Source: a bacterium
Lineage (GTDB): Bacteria > Eremiobacterota > Eremiobacteria > Baltobacterales > Baltobacteraceae
Direction: 5' to 3'
Assembly: GCA_021784715.1 (NCBI GenBank)
Contig: JAJYHP010000118.1
Coordinates: 1 to 11,448 of the forward strand
DNA length: 11,448 nt
Below are positions 1-6,802 of this stretch, one piece after another; positions within the stretch are counted from its first letter, which is position 1, and every line of letters begins with the position of its first letter. A model generated the notes under the pieces. It did not search any database and was not told where the DNA came from. It saw only the letters and a program-made list of their open reading frames with translations. Made by a program: the position numbers and the translations under genes.

Positions 1-2367
1 CTCGAGGACGCGCTCGACACTGCCGAGATCGCCGCCATCGACGCCTACTGGCGGGCGGCAAATTATCTGAGCATCGGGCAGATCTACCTCCTCGATAATC
101 CGCTCCTACGCGAACCGCTCCGGATCGAACATATCAAAAAGCGATTGCTCGGACATTGGGGCACTTCTCCCGGGCTCAACCTGATCTACGCGCATATGAA
201 CCGCCTCATCAGGCGCCACGATCTCGATGCGATCTTTATTACGGGCCCCGGGCACGGCGGGCCGGCGGTCGTCGCCAACGCGTATCTCGAAGGAACCTAT
301 ACGGAGCGCTATCCGGCGATCTCGCGCGATACCGACGGACTGCGCAAGCTCTTTCGACAGTTTTCATTTCCCGGAGGGATCCCCAGCCACGCTTCACCCG
401 ATGCTCCCGGATCGATTCACGAAGGCGGCGAGCTCGGCTACAGCCTCCTGCACGCTTTCGGCGCCGCATTCGACAATCCGAACCTCTTGGTTTGTTGCGT
501 CATCGGCGATGGCGAAGCGGAGACCGGCGCGCTCGCTACGAGTTGGCACGGGAATAAATTCCTCAATCCCGTTCGCGACGGCGCCGTCCTTCCGATCCTT
601 CACCTCAACGGCTACAAACTCTCGGGGCCGACGATCCTCGCGCGCATCGGCGACGAGGAACTCATGACGCTCTTGCGCGGATACGGATACGATCCGGCGA
701 TCGTCGCCGGCGACGACCCGCAGATCGTTCACCGCGAACTCGCGCGCGCGCTCGAACGCGCTCGCACGCGGATCGGGCAGATCCAAGACGACGCGAGAGA
801 GCGCGGTTTCACCGAACGCCCCGCGTGGCCCGCGATCGTCCTGAAAACACCGAAGGGGTGGACCGGGCCGAAATTCGTCGACGGCATTCCGATCGAAGGA
901 ACGCAGCGCGCGCACCAAATTCCCATCGGCGATTTCGAGAAGCGTCCCGAGCATCTCGCGCAGTTCGAGGCGTGGATGCGCTCGTATCGTCCCGAGGAGC
1001 TCTTCGACGAATCGGGTACGCTTCGTGCCGAAATAGCAACGCTCGCACCACAGGGCGAGCGCCGTATGAGTGCAAATCCGCACGCCAACGGCGGAGAACT
1101 CCTGCACCCGCTGATCCTTCCCGAGTTCCGCAGCTATGCAGTCGCGGTTCCGTCACCCGGGGAAACGCTCGGCGAGGCGACGCGAACGCTCGGCACCTTC
1201 GTTCGCGACGTCCTCCGTGCGAACCCGACGACGATGCGCCTCTTCGCCCCCGATGAAACGGCCTCGAACCGACTGGAGGCAGTCTTTGAGGCGACCGAAC
1301 GCTGTTCGACCGCGCTCGTCATGCCCGGCGACGACCACGTATCTCCCGACGGGCGCGTCATGGAAATGCTCAGCGAACATGCCTGCCAGGGCTGGCTGGA
1401 GGGATATCTCCTTACCGGGCGGCACGGAGTCTTTACGAGCTACGAAGCGTTCGTTCACGTCATCGATTCGATGTTCAACCAACATGCGAAATGGATCGAA
1501 GCCTGTAAGGCGATTCCGTGGCGACGCCCGATCGCATCGCTCAATTACCTCATTACTTCGCACGTATGGCGACAGGACCATAACGGCTTCACGCACCAGG
1601 ACCCGGGCTTTCTCGATATCGTCATGAATAAATCGGGAACCGTGACGCGCGTCTATCTCCCGCCCGATGCGAATACGTTGCTCTCGGTCATGGATCATTG
1701 TTTGCGCAGCACGAACTATATCAACGTCGTGATCGCCGGGAAACAGCCCGAGCCGCAATGGCTCGATATCGAGGCTGCCGTCACGCACTGCACCCAAGGG
1801 CTCGGCATTTGGGAGTGGGCGAGCAACGACGACGGAGAGAACCCCGATGTCGTCATGGCGTGCGCGGGCGACGTACCGACGCTCGAAACGCTCGCCGCAG
1901 TCGATTTTCTTCGCGAGCACCTTCCCGAGATGCGCGTACGAGTCGTCAACGTCGTCGATCTCATGCGTTTGGAAGCGCACGAAAAGCATCCGCACGGCCT
2001 GACGGATGCCGCATTCGATGCGATCTTTACCACCGATCGTCCGGTCATCTTCGCATTCCACGGATACCCGGGATTGATCCATCGCCTGACCTACCGCCGA
2101 AGGAATCACGGCAACTTCCACGTTCACGGCTATCAAGAGCGCGGGACGACGACGACCCCGTTCGATATGACCGTTCTCAACGAACTCGACCGCTTCCATC
2201 TCGCCGGCGACGCCATCGAGCGAGTCGAGCGGCTCCGCGAACGCGCGGCGCATCTCCAACAGCGTATTCGAGATCGCCTCATCGAGCATCGTCGCTATAT
2301 CACCGAACACGGCGAGGACCTGCCCGAAATTCGCGCCTGGCGATGGCCGGAGCGCGCGAAATCGTGA
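1..2367 (+). CDS. xfp: Phosphoketolase (xylulose-5-phosphate/fructose-6-phosphate), 5'-partial
   Basis: This thiamine-diphosphate enzyme splits xylulose 5-phosphate (and usually fructose 6-phosphate) with inorganic phosphate into acetyl phosphate and an aldose phosphate, in the cytosol. The frame is open from base 1, so the start lies outside the window; 788 residues are visible. The family is about 790-825 residues, so only a short N-terminal piece is missing. Visible hallmarks, numbered from base 1, are GHWGTSPG (51-58), GPGHGGP (82-88), the SHASPDAPG stretch followed by HEGGELG (140-146), the ThDP/Mg motif GDGEAETG (169-176) with HGNKFLN (183-189), and a conserved C-terminal segment from GYPGLIHR to PFDM (688-723). 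No active-site motif looks damaged. The TGA stop overlaps the GTG start of acetate kinase, the enzyme that consumes its acetyl phosphate, which strongly supports both calls. Confidence 0.97.
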   Translation, partial: LEDALDTAEIAAIDAYWRAANYLSIGQIYLLDNPLLREPLRIEHIKKRLLGHWGTSPGLNLIYAHMNRLIRRHDLDAIFITGPGHGGPAVVANAYLEGTYTERYPAISRDTDGLRKLFRQFSFPGGIPSHASPDAPGSIHEGGELGYSLLHAFGAAFDNPNLLVCCVIGDGEAETGALATSWHGNKFLNPVRDGAVLPILHLNGYKLSGPTILARIGDEELMTLLRGYGYDPAIVAGDDPQIVHRELARALERARTRIGQIQDDARERGFTERPAWPAIVLKTPKGWTGPKFVDGIPIEGTQRAHQIPIGDFEKRPEHLAQFEAWMRSYRPEELFDESGTLRAEIATLAPQGERRMSANPHANGGELLHPLILPEFRSYAVAVPSPGETLGEATRTLGTFVRDVLRANPTTMRLFAPDETASNRLEAVFEATERCSTALVMPGDDHVSPDGRVMEMLSEHACQGWLEGYLLTGRHGVFTSYEAFVHVIDSMFNQHAKWIEACKAIPWRRPIASLNYLITSHVWRQDHNGFTHQDPGFLDIVMNKSGTVTRVYLPPDANTLLSVMDHCLRSTNYINVVIAGKQPEPQWLDIEAAVTHCTQGLGIWEWASNDDGENPDVVMACAGDVPTLETLAAVDFLREHLPEMRVRVVNVVDLMRLEAHEKHPHGLTDAAFDAIFTTDRPVIFAFHGYPGLIHRLTYRRRNHGNFHVHGYQERGTTTTPFDMTVLNELDRFHLAGDAIERVERLRERAAHLQQRIRDRLIEHRRYITEHGEDLPEIRAWRWPERAKS

Positions 2368-3467
2368 ACGTCCTCACCTTCAATACCGGCTCCTCTTCGC
2401 TGAAATACGGCATCTACGACGCGCAGAGCGGTGGCGCGCGCCCGCTCTTCACACGCACCCTCGCAATAGAACCGACGGCGGCGGGTGCGAGCGCGGCGGT
2501 CGTCGCGGCGCTCGACGGCGGGCTCCCCGCCGATATTCCGTTCGACGCGGTCGCGCACCGAATGGTCTTCGGCGGCCCCGACGATACGCCGAAAATCGCG
2601 TCGCCCGAACTCTTCGAACGGCTCGCGCGCTTCGAACGGCTCGATCCCCTTCACGCGCCCTCCGCGCTGGCGGCGCTCCGCACCACGCACGAGCGCCTCG
2701 CACAACTCCCAAACGTTCTCTGCTTCGATACCGAATTTTTTCGCGATCTGCCCGCGCTCGCGCGCGTCATTCCCATCGAAAATGCAGAGCCGGATTTTTT
2801 GCGTCGTTACGGCTATCACGGACTTTCGTACGAGTACGTACGGACGACGTTGGGCGAGCGGCTCGGTAGCCGCGCGATTCTCGCGCATTTGGGAAGCGGT
2901 GCGAGTGCGGCGGCGTTGCGCGACGGAAAGCCGATCGAGAGCACGATGGGATTTAGTCCGCTCGGCGGGATCCTCATGGCGACGCGCCCCGGCGACCTCG
3001 ATCCCGGCGTCCTGCTCTACCTAGCGGAGGAACGAGGGCAGAGCCCGGCCGCTCTTCGAGATCTTCTCGAACGACGCAGCGGCATCCACGCACTCTCCGG
3101 CGGCGAACACGATCTTCGCCGCTTGCTCGAACGCTCCGACGATCCGCGTGCGCGCCTCGCGATCGAAGCGTTCTGTACCTCGGTTGCGAAAGCCGTCGGA
3201 GCGCTCGCGGCCGTCCTCGGCGGCCTCGACACGCTCGTTTTCACCGGTGGGGTCGGCGAACATCTCGCGCCGATTCGCGCATCCATCGTCGGCGGACTCG
3301 CGTTCCTCGGCATCAATCTCGATCTCGATGCGAATGCCGTACACGCCGCAACGATCTCCGATCCGCTCTCGAGCGTGACCGTGCGCGTCGTCGCCACCGA
3401 CGAAAACGCAACGATCGCACGCGCCACCTCGACGCTTCTCCAGCCCGCTACAGAAAGGCAAGCATGA
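2364..3467 (+). CDS. ackA: Acetate kinase (short form)
   Basis: It converts acetyl phosphate plus ADP to acetate plus ATP, completing the phosphoketolase shunt. I chose the GTG at 2364 because it makes a 4-base GTGA overlap with the phosphoketolase stop, has GGAG 11 bases upstream, and places the family N-terminus ([15 protein letters not shown]) at residue 2. An ATG at 2343 is possible but lacks a ribosome binding site. Family motifs are present: NTGSSS (7-12), HRMVFGG (65-71), HAPSAL (97-102), FDTEF (121-125), YGYHGLS (149-155), HLGSGAS (175-181), ATRPGDLDP (206-214), FTGGVGE (293-299) and TDENATIAR (345-353). The histidines, Asp122, Arg208 and the late Glu match the catalytic set. At 367 residues it is about 30 shorter than typical AckA, and it has Ser in place of the usual Asn in HLGNGAS and Phe in place of the His in HRVVHGG. 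A butyrate or propionate kinase is less likely because of the neighbour. Confidence 0.93.
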   Translation: MNVLTFNTGSSSLKYGIYDAQSGGARPLFTRTLAIEPTAAGASAAVVAALDGGLPADIPFDAVAHRMVFGGPDDTPKIASPELFERLARFERLDPLHAPSALAALRTTHERLAQLPNVLCFDTEFFRDLPALARVIPIENAEPDFLRRYGYHGLSYEYVRTTLGERLGSRAILAHLGSGASAAALRDGKPIESTMGFSPLGGILMATRPGDLDPGVLLYLAEERGQSPAALRDLLERRSGIHALSGGEHDLRRLLERSDDPRARLAIEAFCTSVAKAVGALAAVLGGLDTLVFTGGVGEHLAPIRASIVGGLAFLGINLDLDANAVHAATISDPLSSVTVRVVATDENATIARATSTLLQPATERQA

Positions 3468-4342
3468 ACCTCACGAACGTCACGTTCGCTCCCGGGACTC
3501 CGGCCGATCCCGCCCGCTTCGATCCGGCAGAGCGTTGCGGCCTTCGTTCGAAGGAAGACTCCGAACAGCTCCTCCAGGCCGACATCCGCGATCTCAGCAC
3601 ACTTCAGGAGATTTTCGCCGCGCGCAAAGAACGAGCGGTGCTCATCGTTCTGCAAGGAATGGATGCCGCCGGCAAGGACGGGATCATCAAGCACGTCATG
3701 TCGGGCATCAACCCGCAGGGGGTGGACGTCCACGGCTTTCGGCAACCCTCGTCGAAGGAGCTCGCGCACGATTTTCTTTGGCGCGAGAGCAAGGTGCTCC
3801 CGCAATTCGGGCGGATCGGCATCTTCAATCGTTCCTACTACGAGGAAGTGCTCGTCGTTCGCGTGCAGCGCGAAGCGCTCGGCGCCGAGGGCGTCGAAGC
3901 CGCCGAGACCTGGCGCGAACGCTACGAAGATATCAATGCCTTCGAGCGGCACCTCGTTCGCTGCGGCACCATCGTGCTGAAGTTCTTTCTCAATATTTCC
4001 AAAGAAGAGCAGCGCCAGCGGCTGCTCGCTCGCCTCGACAACGTCGACAAACTCTGGAAATTCTCCGACGCCGATCTCGAAGGGCATTTGCATTGGGATG
4101 CCTACCGGCGGGCCTATAGCGAGATGCTCGGCGGAACCAATACGTCGTGGGCGCCCTGGCATATCGTTCCCGCCGATCGAAAATGGGTCGCCCGAGCGGT
4201 GGTGGGCAAGATCGTTCTCGCGACTCTGCAATCGCTTCCCGCGGAGTATCCGAAAGCCGATAAGGAGCGCATTGCTAAGGCGGCGCAGCTCGCACGCGCG
4301 CTCGAGAGCGAGAACCCCGACAAGCCGCACTTGCTACCCTAG
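3464..4342 (+). CDS. ppk2: PPK2-family polyphosphate:nucleotide phosphotransferase
   Basis: PPK2 enzymes transfer phosphate between inorganic polyphosphate and nucleoside mono- or diphosphates in the cytosol. The 292-residue protein has the Walker A-like GMDAAGKDG (65-73), the Walker B-region motif FNRSYYE (121-127), and the helical lid around residues 177-215 (NISKEEQRQRLLARLDN, then WKFSDADLEGH). The SWAPWHIVPAD segment (228-238) is typical of the family. The length and the Asn-Arg-Ser-Tyr variant of DRSxY point to the short single-domain subgroup, whose characterised members phosphorylate AMP and/or ADP. The exact nucleotide preference cannot be read from the sequence. ATG at 3464 overlaps the ackA stop (ATGA), with GAAAGG five bases upstream. 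Its place directly after xfp-ackA suggests co-translation and a shared role in keeping the ATP pool charged. Confidence 0.93.
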   Translation: MNLTNVTFAPGTPADPARFDPAERCGLRSKEDSEQLLQADIRDLSTLQEIFAARKERAVLIVLQGMDAAGKDGIIKHVMSGINPQGVDVHGFRQPSSKELAHDFLWRESKVLPQFGRIGIFNRSYYEEVLVVRVQREALGAEGVEAAETWRERYEDINAFERHLVRCGTIVLKFFLNISKEEQRQRLLARLDNVDKLWKFSDADLEGHLHWDAYRRAYSEMLGGTNTSWAPWHIVPADRKWVARAVVGKIVLATLQSLPAEYPKADKERIAKAAQLARALESENPDKPHLLP

Positions 4343-4365
4343 AACTACGAGGAGAGAGCAGCACC

Positions 4366-4824
4366 ATGTTTACCCACATCTTAATGGCCTACGACGGATC
4401 GCCGAATGCCGACCACGTTCTCGACGATGCGATCGATATCGCCGTCGAACGAAAAGCACGCTTGCTCGTGGTGAACGTCATCGAAGTGCAGCGGTATATC
4501 GCCCTCGCCGGATACGGCGGGGTCTATTCGCTCGACGCAATCGACTCCATGCGCGAGGGAGCGCTCGCGATTCTCAAACAGGCGACCGCACGCGCCGTCG
4601 CGCGAGGTGTCGAAACGCAGAGCCTCGTGCTCGAGGGTGAGGCGGTCGACGAAATTCTCCGCGCCGCGCACGACCACCAATGCGATCTCCTAGCGCTAGG
4701 AACGCAAGGGCGGAGCGGCTTGAGCCGGCTCATGCTCGGGAGTATCGCCGAAGGAGTCTTGCGGCGTTCCGACGTCCCGCTCTACATTCGGCGCGCGTCG
4801 CCAAAAGACACGAAGCAGAAATAA
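4366..4824 (+). CDS. Universal stress protein, UspA family (ATP-binding type)
   Basis: A single-domain Usp of 152 residues, the usual length, and probably a cytosolic dimer. The N-terminus FTHILMAYDGSPNADHVL carries the first strand and the DGS turn (10-12). The ATP-binding signature G-2x-G-9x-G-S is intact as GTQGRSGLSRLMLGS (112-126), followed by AEGVLRRSDVPLYI, the usual last helix and strand. The start is secure: GAGGAGAG (4349-4356) lies nine bases before the ATG. It begins 23 bases after ppk2, so it is very likely on the same mRNA. Usp proteins are classically induced by starvation or energy stress, and an ATP-binding member in an ATP-supply operon is consistent with sensing or buffering adenylates. 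That link is inference; no partner can be named from the sequence. Confidence 0.93.
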   Translation: MFTHILMAYDGSPNADHVLDDAIDIAVERKARLLVVNVIEVQRYIALAGYGGVYSLDAIDSMREGALAILKQATARAVARGVETQSLVLEGEAVDEILRAAHDHQCDLLALGTQGRSGLSRLMLGSIAEGVLRRSDVPLYIRRASPKDTKQK

Positions 4825-4866
4825 AGCGGTAGCGCGGCGTCGATCTTCATCGAGCACAATGGCTCG

Positions 4867-5451
4867 ATGGACGACGCACTCGCTCTCGCTCGCCGCCTCT
4901 GCATCGCCGTCGGGGAACCGGAGAGCGAAGCGGAGATTGCGAGAACGCTCGCACGATTCGGCGTGCCGGCCCTACGATTCGCGCGCAAGCACCGCATCGC
5001 CGTACGGCCGCTGAGCGTGGGCGAACGCTTCGATGCCGCCTCGGCTGCGTTGGTGCGGCTGCGCATCGACGTCGATGCCTGGCCCGCACCGCCCGCCGGG
5101 CTCTTCGTCGTCGAGGAGCGCTGCGTCTATCTTCGGTCGCGCAGCCCAATGACCGTCGCGCATGAATTCGGTCACGCGCTCGATTGCGCGCTCGGCGGCG
5201 GCGTCTACCGGTCGGGAATAGCACCGGCGGTGCGCGAGGCCTTCGCGCGTGCGACGCGATTCGTAACGCCGTACGCGGCGACCGGGCTCGATGAATACTT
5301 CGCCGAGGGACTGCGCGCGTACGTCGAGATCAACGATGCCGGATCGCCGTGGCCGCGCGCGACCCGTGCACGCCTCGCCTCGATCGATCCCGGATTGCAT
5401 GCGTATATCGCCGCGCTCTTTGGCGGCGGATTCGAGGATGAGGCAGCTTGA
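4867..5451 (+). CDS. Small zinc metallopeptidase-like protein (HEFGH, FAE motif)
   Basis: This 194-residue protein has a clear gluzincin active site: HEFGHALD (99-106; the two His and Glu100 are predicted zinc ligands and base), then DEYFAEGLRAY (142-152) in which Glu147 would be the third ligand. The HEFGHALD plus (E/D)xFAExxxxY arrangement recalls the catalytic domain of the anthrax lethal factor-like/Pro-Pro endopeptidase group. This is recognition by motif only, so exact family and substrate are unknown. No signal peptide, lipobox or membrane span is visible, so it should act in the cytosol, unlike the secreted members of that group. The N-terminal half is Ala/Arg-rich and probably helical. 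It is in frame with the Usp gene, 42 bases downstream. ATG 4867 is the only usual start codon after the Usp stop, and the ribosome binding site is poor, so it may be translated by coupling. Confidence 0.8.
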   Translation: MDDALALARRLCIAVGEPESEAEIARTLARFGVPALRFARKHRIAVRPLSVGERFDAASAALVRLRIDVDAWPAPPAGLFVVEERCVYLRSRSPMTVAHEFGHALDCALGGGVYRSGIAPAVREAFARATRFVTPYAATGLDEYFAEGLRAYVEINDAGSPWPRATRARLASIDPGLHAYIAALFGGGFEDEAA

Positions 5452-5460
5452 TCCGAAGCC

Positions 5461-5685
5461 TTATGCGGCTGCTTTATCGTGGCCGTTCGCACGAATAAAA
5501 CGCTTCGTCGCGCTGCGACGGCGCGCGGAGACGAGACGCATGCTGCGGCGGCCGGAACGACGCGCCTGCTCCCACCACGCCCCGATGGAGAGTGCGAGCA
5601 GACCGCCGGGTAACAGCATCGTCCAAAGCAACGCAGCGCTCTGCACTGCGTACGGGTGTGAGGGATGATGTCCGAGGCCGCCCAT
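5461..5685 (-). CDS. Small single-span membrane protein, unknown function
   Basis: I do not recognise this 74-residue protein, but it has good signs of being real. AAGGAG (5696-5691) sits five bases before its ATG. The N-terminus is short and His/Gly-rich (GGLGHHPSHPY). One hydrophobic span covers about residues 14-38 (VQSAALLWTMLLPGGLLALSIGAWW), interrupted by PGG in the middle. The C-terminal half is strongly basic (many Arg from 42 to 65) and so probably cytoplasmic by the positive-inside rule. It converges on the metallopeptidase gene with nine bases between the stops. It lies 76 bases downstream of the DUF347 gene on the same strand, separated by a hairpin, so it could be the last gene of that unit or have its own promoter. 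It could also be a spurious frame, but the ribosome binding site and the hydrophobic/basic pattern argue against that. Confidence 0.65.
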   Translation of the reverse strand: MGGLGHHPSHPYAVQSAALLWTMLLPGGLLALSIGAWWEQARRSGRRSMRLVSARRRSATKRFIRANGHDKAAA

Positions 5686-5690
5686 GACCG

Positions 5691-5696
5691 CTCCTT
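5691..5696 (-). promoter_or_regulatory. Ribosome binding site of the 74-residue membrane protein gene
   Basis: The minus strand reads AAGGAG five bases before the ATG at 5685. It decides between this frame and the overlapping minus-strand frame that begins at 5716, which has no comparable site and gives a low-complexity basic product. Confidence 0.7.
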
Positions 5697-5702
5697 ATGA
5701 AT

Positions 5703-5718
5703 GCTTGGCGTTTCAAGC
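5703..5718. repeat. Short inverted repeat GCTTG / CAAGC
   Basis: GCTTG (5703-5707) and CAAGC (5714-5718) flank a six-base spacer. It lies between the large hairpin at 5725-5764 and the ribosome binding site of the 74-residue gene. It could be a small operator or leader hairpin, but five pairs in this GC-rich context is weak evidence. Confidence 0.25.
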
Positions 5719-5724
5719 GTATCG

Positions 5725-5764
5725 TAGCATAGGAGGGCTCGCGCGTCAGCCCGCCTGCATGCTA
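5725..5764 (-). terminator. Long inverted repeat at the stop of the DUF347 gene
   Basis: The arms are TAGCAT + AGGAGGGCT (5725-5739) and AGCCCGCCT + GC + ATGCTA (5748-5764). They pair as 6 bp, a two-base bulge, 3 bp, one mismatch and 5 bp, around an 8-base loop. The DUF347 stop codon (5764-5762) is inside one arm. No T-run follows on either strand, so this is not a classical intrinsic terminator. It may act as a Rho-linked or processing structure that separates the DUF347 gene from the small membrane protein gene. The structure is seen; the function is inferred. Confidence 0.45.
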
Positions 5765-6577
5765 AGAACCGGTTATGCGGCCGAGCGTTTCACCGGCCGC
5801 GGCGAGCGTCGTGCGCTCGAGATCGCGGCGAGTTCGAGCGAGATAAGCGACGAAGCCGAGGATGCAGATCCCCCATCCAAGGCTCACCACCCCTTCGCCC
5901 CAACCGAGCCCACCCCAACTCTTCGGCTTCCCCATCCAGTCGGCGAAGGATGCGCCGAGCGGGCGCGTCACCACGTAGGCGAACCAGAACCCGAAAATCT
6001 CGCTCCAGCCGAACCACCGACGCCCGAATGTCGGGAGCGCGATGAGCGCGACGAAGAGCAGCCCCGAGGCGAGGTAGCCCCACCCAAGGGTCATCGCGGT
6101 CATATCTCCGCCGGCGGTTCCGAGCGCGAACGTCGCCAGGATCGTCGCCCAGTAAAAGAGCTCGCGGGATCCGCCGGTGATGGAGTGGATGGAGAGCGTT
6201 CGCTCGCGGCGATGCCATGCAAAGAAAATCAGGGCGAGGACGGCGGCATAGAATGCGGTTGAATAGAGGTATGGAATGCCGAGGACGACGTGGAGCACGT
6301 CGGCGGCCATCGTGCCGAAGACGCTGACCATTAAGACGGCAAACCAATACGTCGTCGCAAGGTATCGCCGTACGCGCAACTGCACGACAAGCGCAAGAGC
6401 GAACGTTCCGGCAGCCAGGAGCACCGCAAGCACCGGGTTGAGATGATGGACCAGAAAGTCGGAGCTCGTCTCACCCATGCCCGTCGTAAGAACCTTGAGG
6501 ATCCAGAAATAGGGCGTGATCTCGGGGACCTTCGAGCTCGCGCGCGGGGCCTCACGCGCCGATGCGGGTATCGCCAT
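5762..6577 (-). CDS. DUF347/COG4705 four-repeat integral membrane protein
   Basis: A 271-residue polytopic inner-membrane protein of the DUF347 (COG4705) type; I know of no settled function for the family. The family-typical opening KVPEITPYFWILKVLTTGMGE starts at residue 16. Four internal repeats are visible, each with a small/Gly-rich turn and an acidic residue in a hydrophobic helix: GMGETSSDFL (33-42), GTMAADVL (88-95), GTAGGDMT (153-160) and RPLGASFADW (205-214). About eight hydrophobic segments lie between residues 22 and 247, and the tail is basic. Buried acids repeated four times suggest an ion- or metal-handling channel or carrier, which is inference. ATG 6577 is the only possible start, since an in-frame TAA lies eight codons upstream; the ribosome binding site is weak. 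It lies 57 bases downstream of the acidic microprotein gene on the same strand. Confidence 0.85.
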   Translation of the reverse strand: MAIPASAREAPRASSKVPEITPYFWILKVLTTGMGETSSDFLVHHLNPVLAVLLAAGTFALALVVQLRVRRYLATTYWFAVLMVSVFGTMAADVLHVVLGIPYLYSTAFYAAVLALIFFAWHRRERTLSIHSITGGSRELFYWATILATFALGTAGGDMTAMTLGWGYLASGLLFVALIALPTFGRRWFGWSEIFGFWFAYVVTRPLGASFADWMGKPKSWGGLGWGEGVVSLGWGICILGFVAYLARTRRDLERTTLAAAGETLGRITGS

Positions 6578-6634
6578 GCGGCGGGCCGATACCCTGCACC
6601 GTTACGGAGCCCCTTTCGAGGCGCCGCACGCTTC

Positions 6635-6748
6635 TCAATCCTCGTCCTCCTCCTCGCCGTCATCCGGATCGGAAGGGAGTTCCTCGGCGTCGAGGATTGC
6701 TGCAACGTTTTCCAGCATCTCGGGTGTCTCGGTCGAAGTGTCGTTCAT
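6635..6748 (-). CDS. Acidic 37-residue microprotein, unknown function
   Basis: I find a short minus-strand reading frame: MNDTSTETPEMLENVAAI, then LDAEELPSDPDDGEEEDED, then TGA. It has 37 residues, of which 16 are Asp or Glu and none Lys, Arg or His. Positions 9-24 could form a short helix, and the C-terminus is an acidic tail. The strongest evidence is a perfect AAGGAGG eight bases before the ATG, the best ribosome binding site in the window. The gene is 57 bases upstream of the DUF347 membrane protein gene on the same strand and probably shares its mRNA, and it starts 54 bases from the divergent efflux pump gene. I do not recognise the protein. An acidic tail could bind cations or a basic partner, but that is speculation. 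Confidence 0.65.
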   Translation of the reverse strand: MNDTSTETPEMLENVAAILDAEELPSDPDDGEEEDED

Positions 6749-6802
6749 GGTGTCGTCCTCCTTACCCGCACGATACCGCTCGCAGATAAAGGTTAGGTAA
6801 CG
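6749..6802. promoter_or_regulatory. 54-base divergent intergenic region
   Basis: This gap separates the acidic microprotein/DUF347 unit (leftwards) from the MFS pump gene (rightwards) and must carry or overlap both promoters. I see no convincing -35/-10 pair for either direction and no clear palindromic operator. With so little room, one or both promoters must extend into the opposing gene, or one transcript is nearly leaderless. Shared control of both units is likely but unproven. Confidence 0.4.
6757..6763 (-). promoter_or_regulatory. Consensus ribosome binding site of the acidic microprotein gene
   Basis: The minus strand reads AAGGAGG with an eight-base spacer to ATG 6748. The full match at ideal spacing is the main reason for calling a coding sequence this short. 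Confidence 0.75.

Noticed and set aside
394..1107. 237-codon minus-strand open frame inside phosphoketolase
   Set aside because: It has no domain and lies opposite the conserved ThDP-binding region.
1153..2310. 385-codon minus-strand open frame opposite phosphoketolase
   Set aside because: It is a shadow of a well-recognised enzyme gene, with no recognisable domain or ribosome binding site.
1698..2363. Long N-terminal extension of acetate kinase
   Set aside because: The added residues are an Arg-rich shadow of phosphoketolase. The family N-terminus begins at the GTG at 2364.
3017..4330. 437-codon minus-strand open frame spanning ackA and ppk2
   Set aside because: It runs antisense across two conserved genes, and its composition changes at the gene junction as expected for a shadow.
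5440..5480. Possible bidirectional terminator between the convergent genes (GCAGC / GCTGC, inner AGCC / GGCT)
   Set aside because: The pairings are only four or five bases, they are mutually exclusive, and no T-run follows on either strand.
5684..6262. 192-codon plus-strand open frame opposite the DUF347 gene
   Set aside because: It reads as Pro/Glu/Arg-rich low-complexity; the minus strand has a conserved four-repeat membrane protein.
6639..6658. Simple repeat of CCTCCTCCTCG type
   Set aside because: It is the complement of the Glu/Asp codons in the acidic tail, so it is explained by coding.
6443..6796. Plus-strand open frame across the DUF347 start and the acidic microprotein
   Set aside because: It is antisense to the better supported minus-strand genes, and its Ser/Arg content is the complement of the acidic tail codons.
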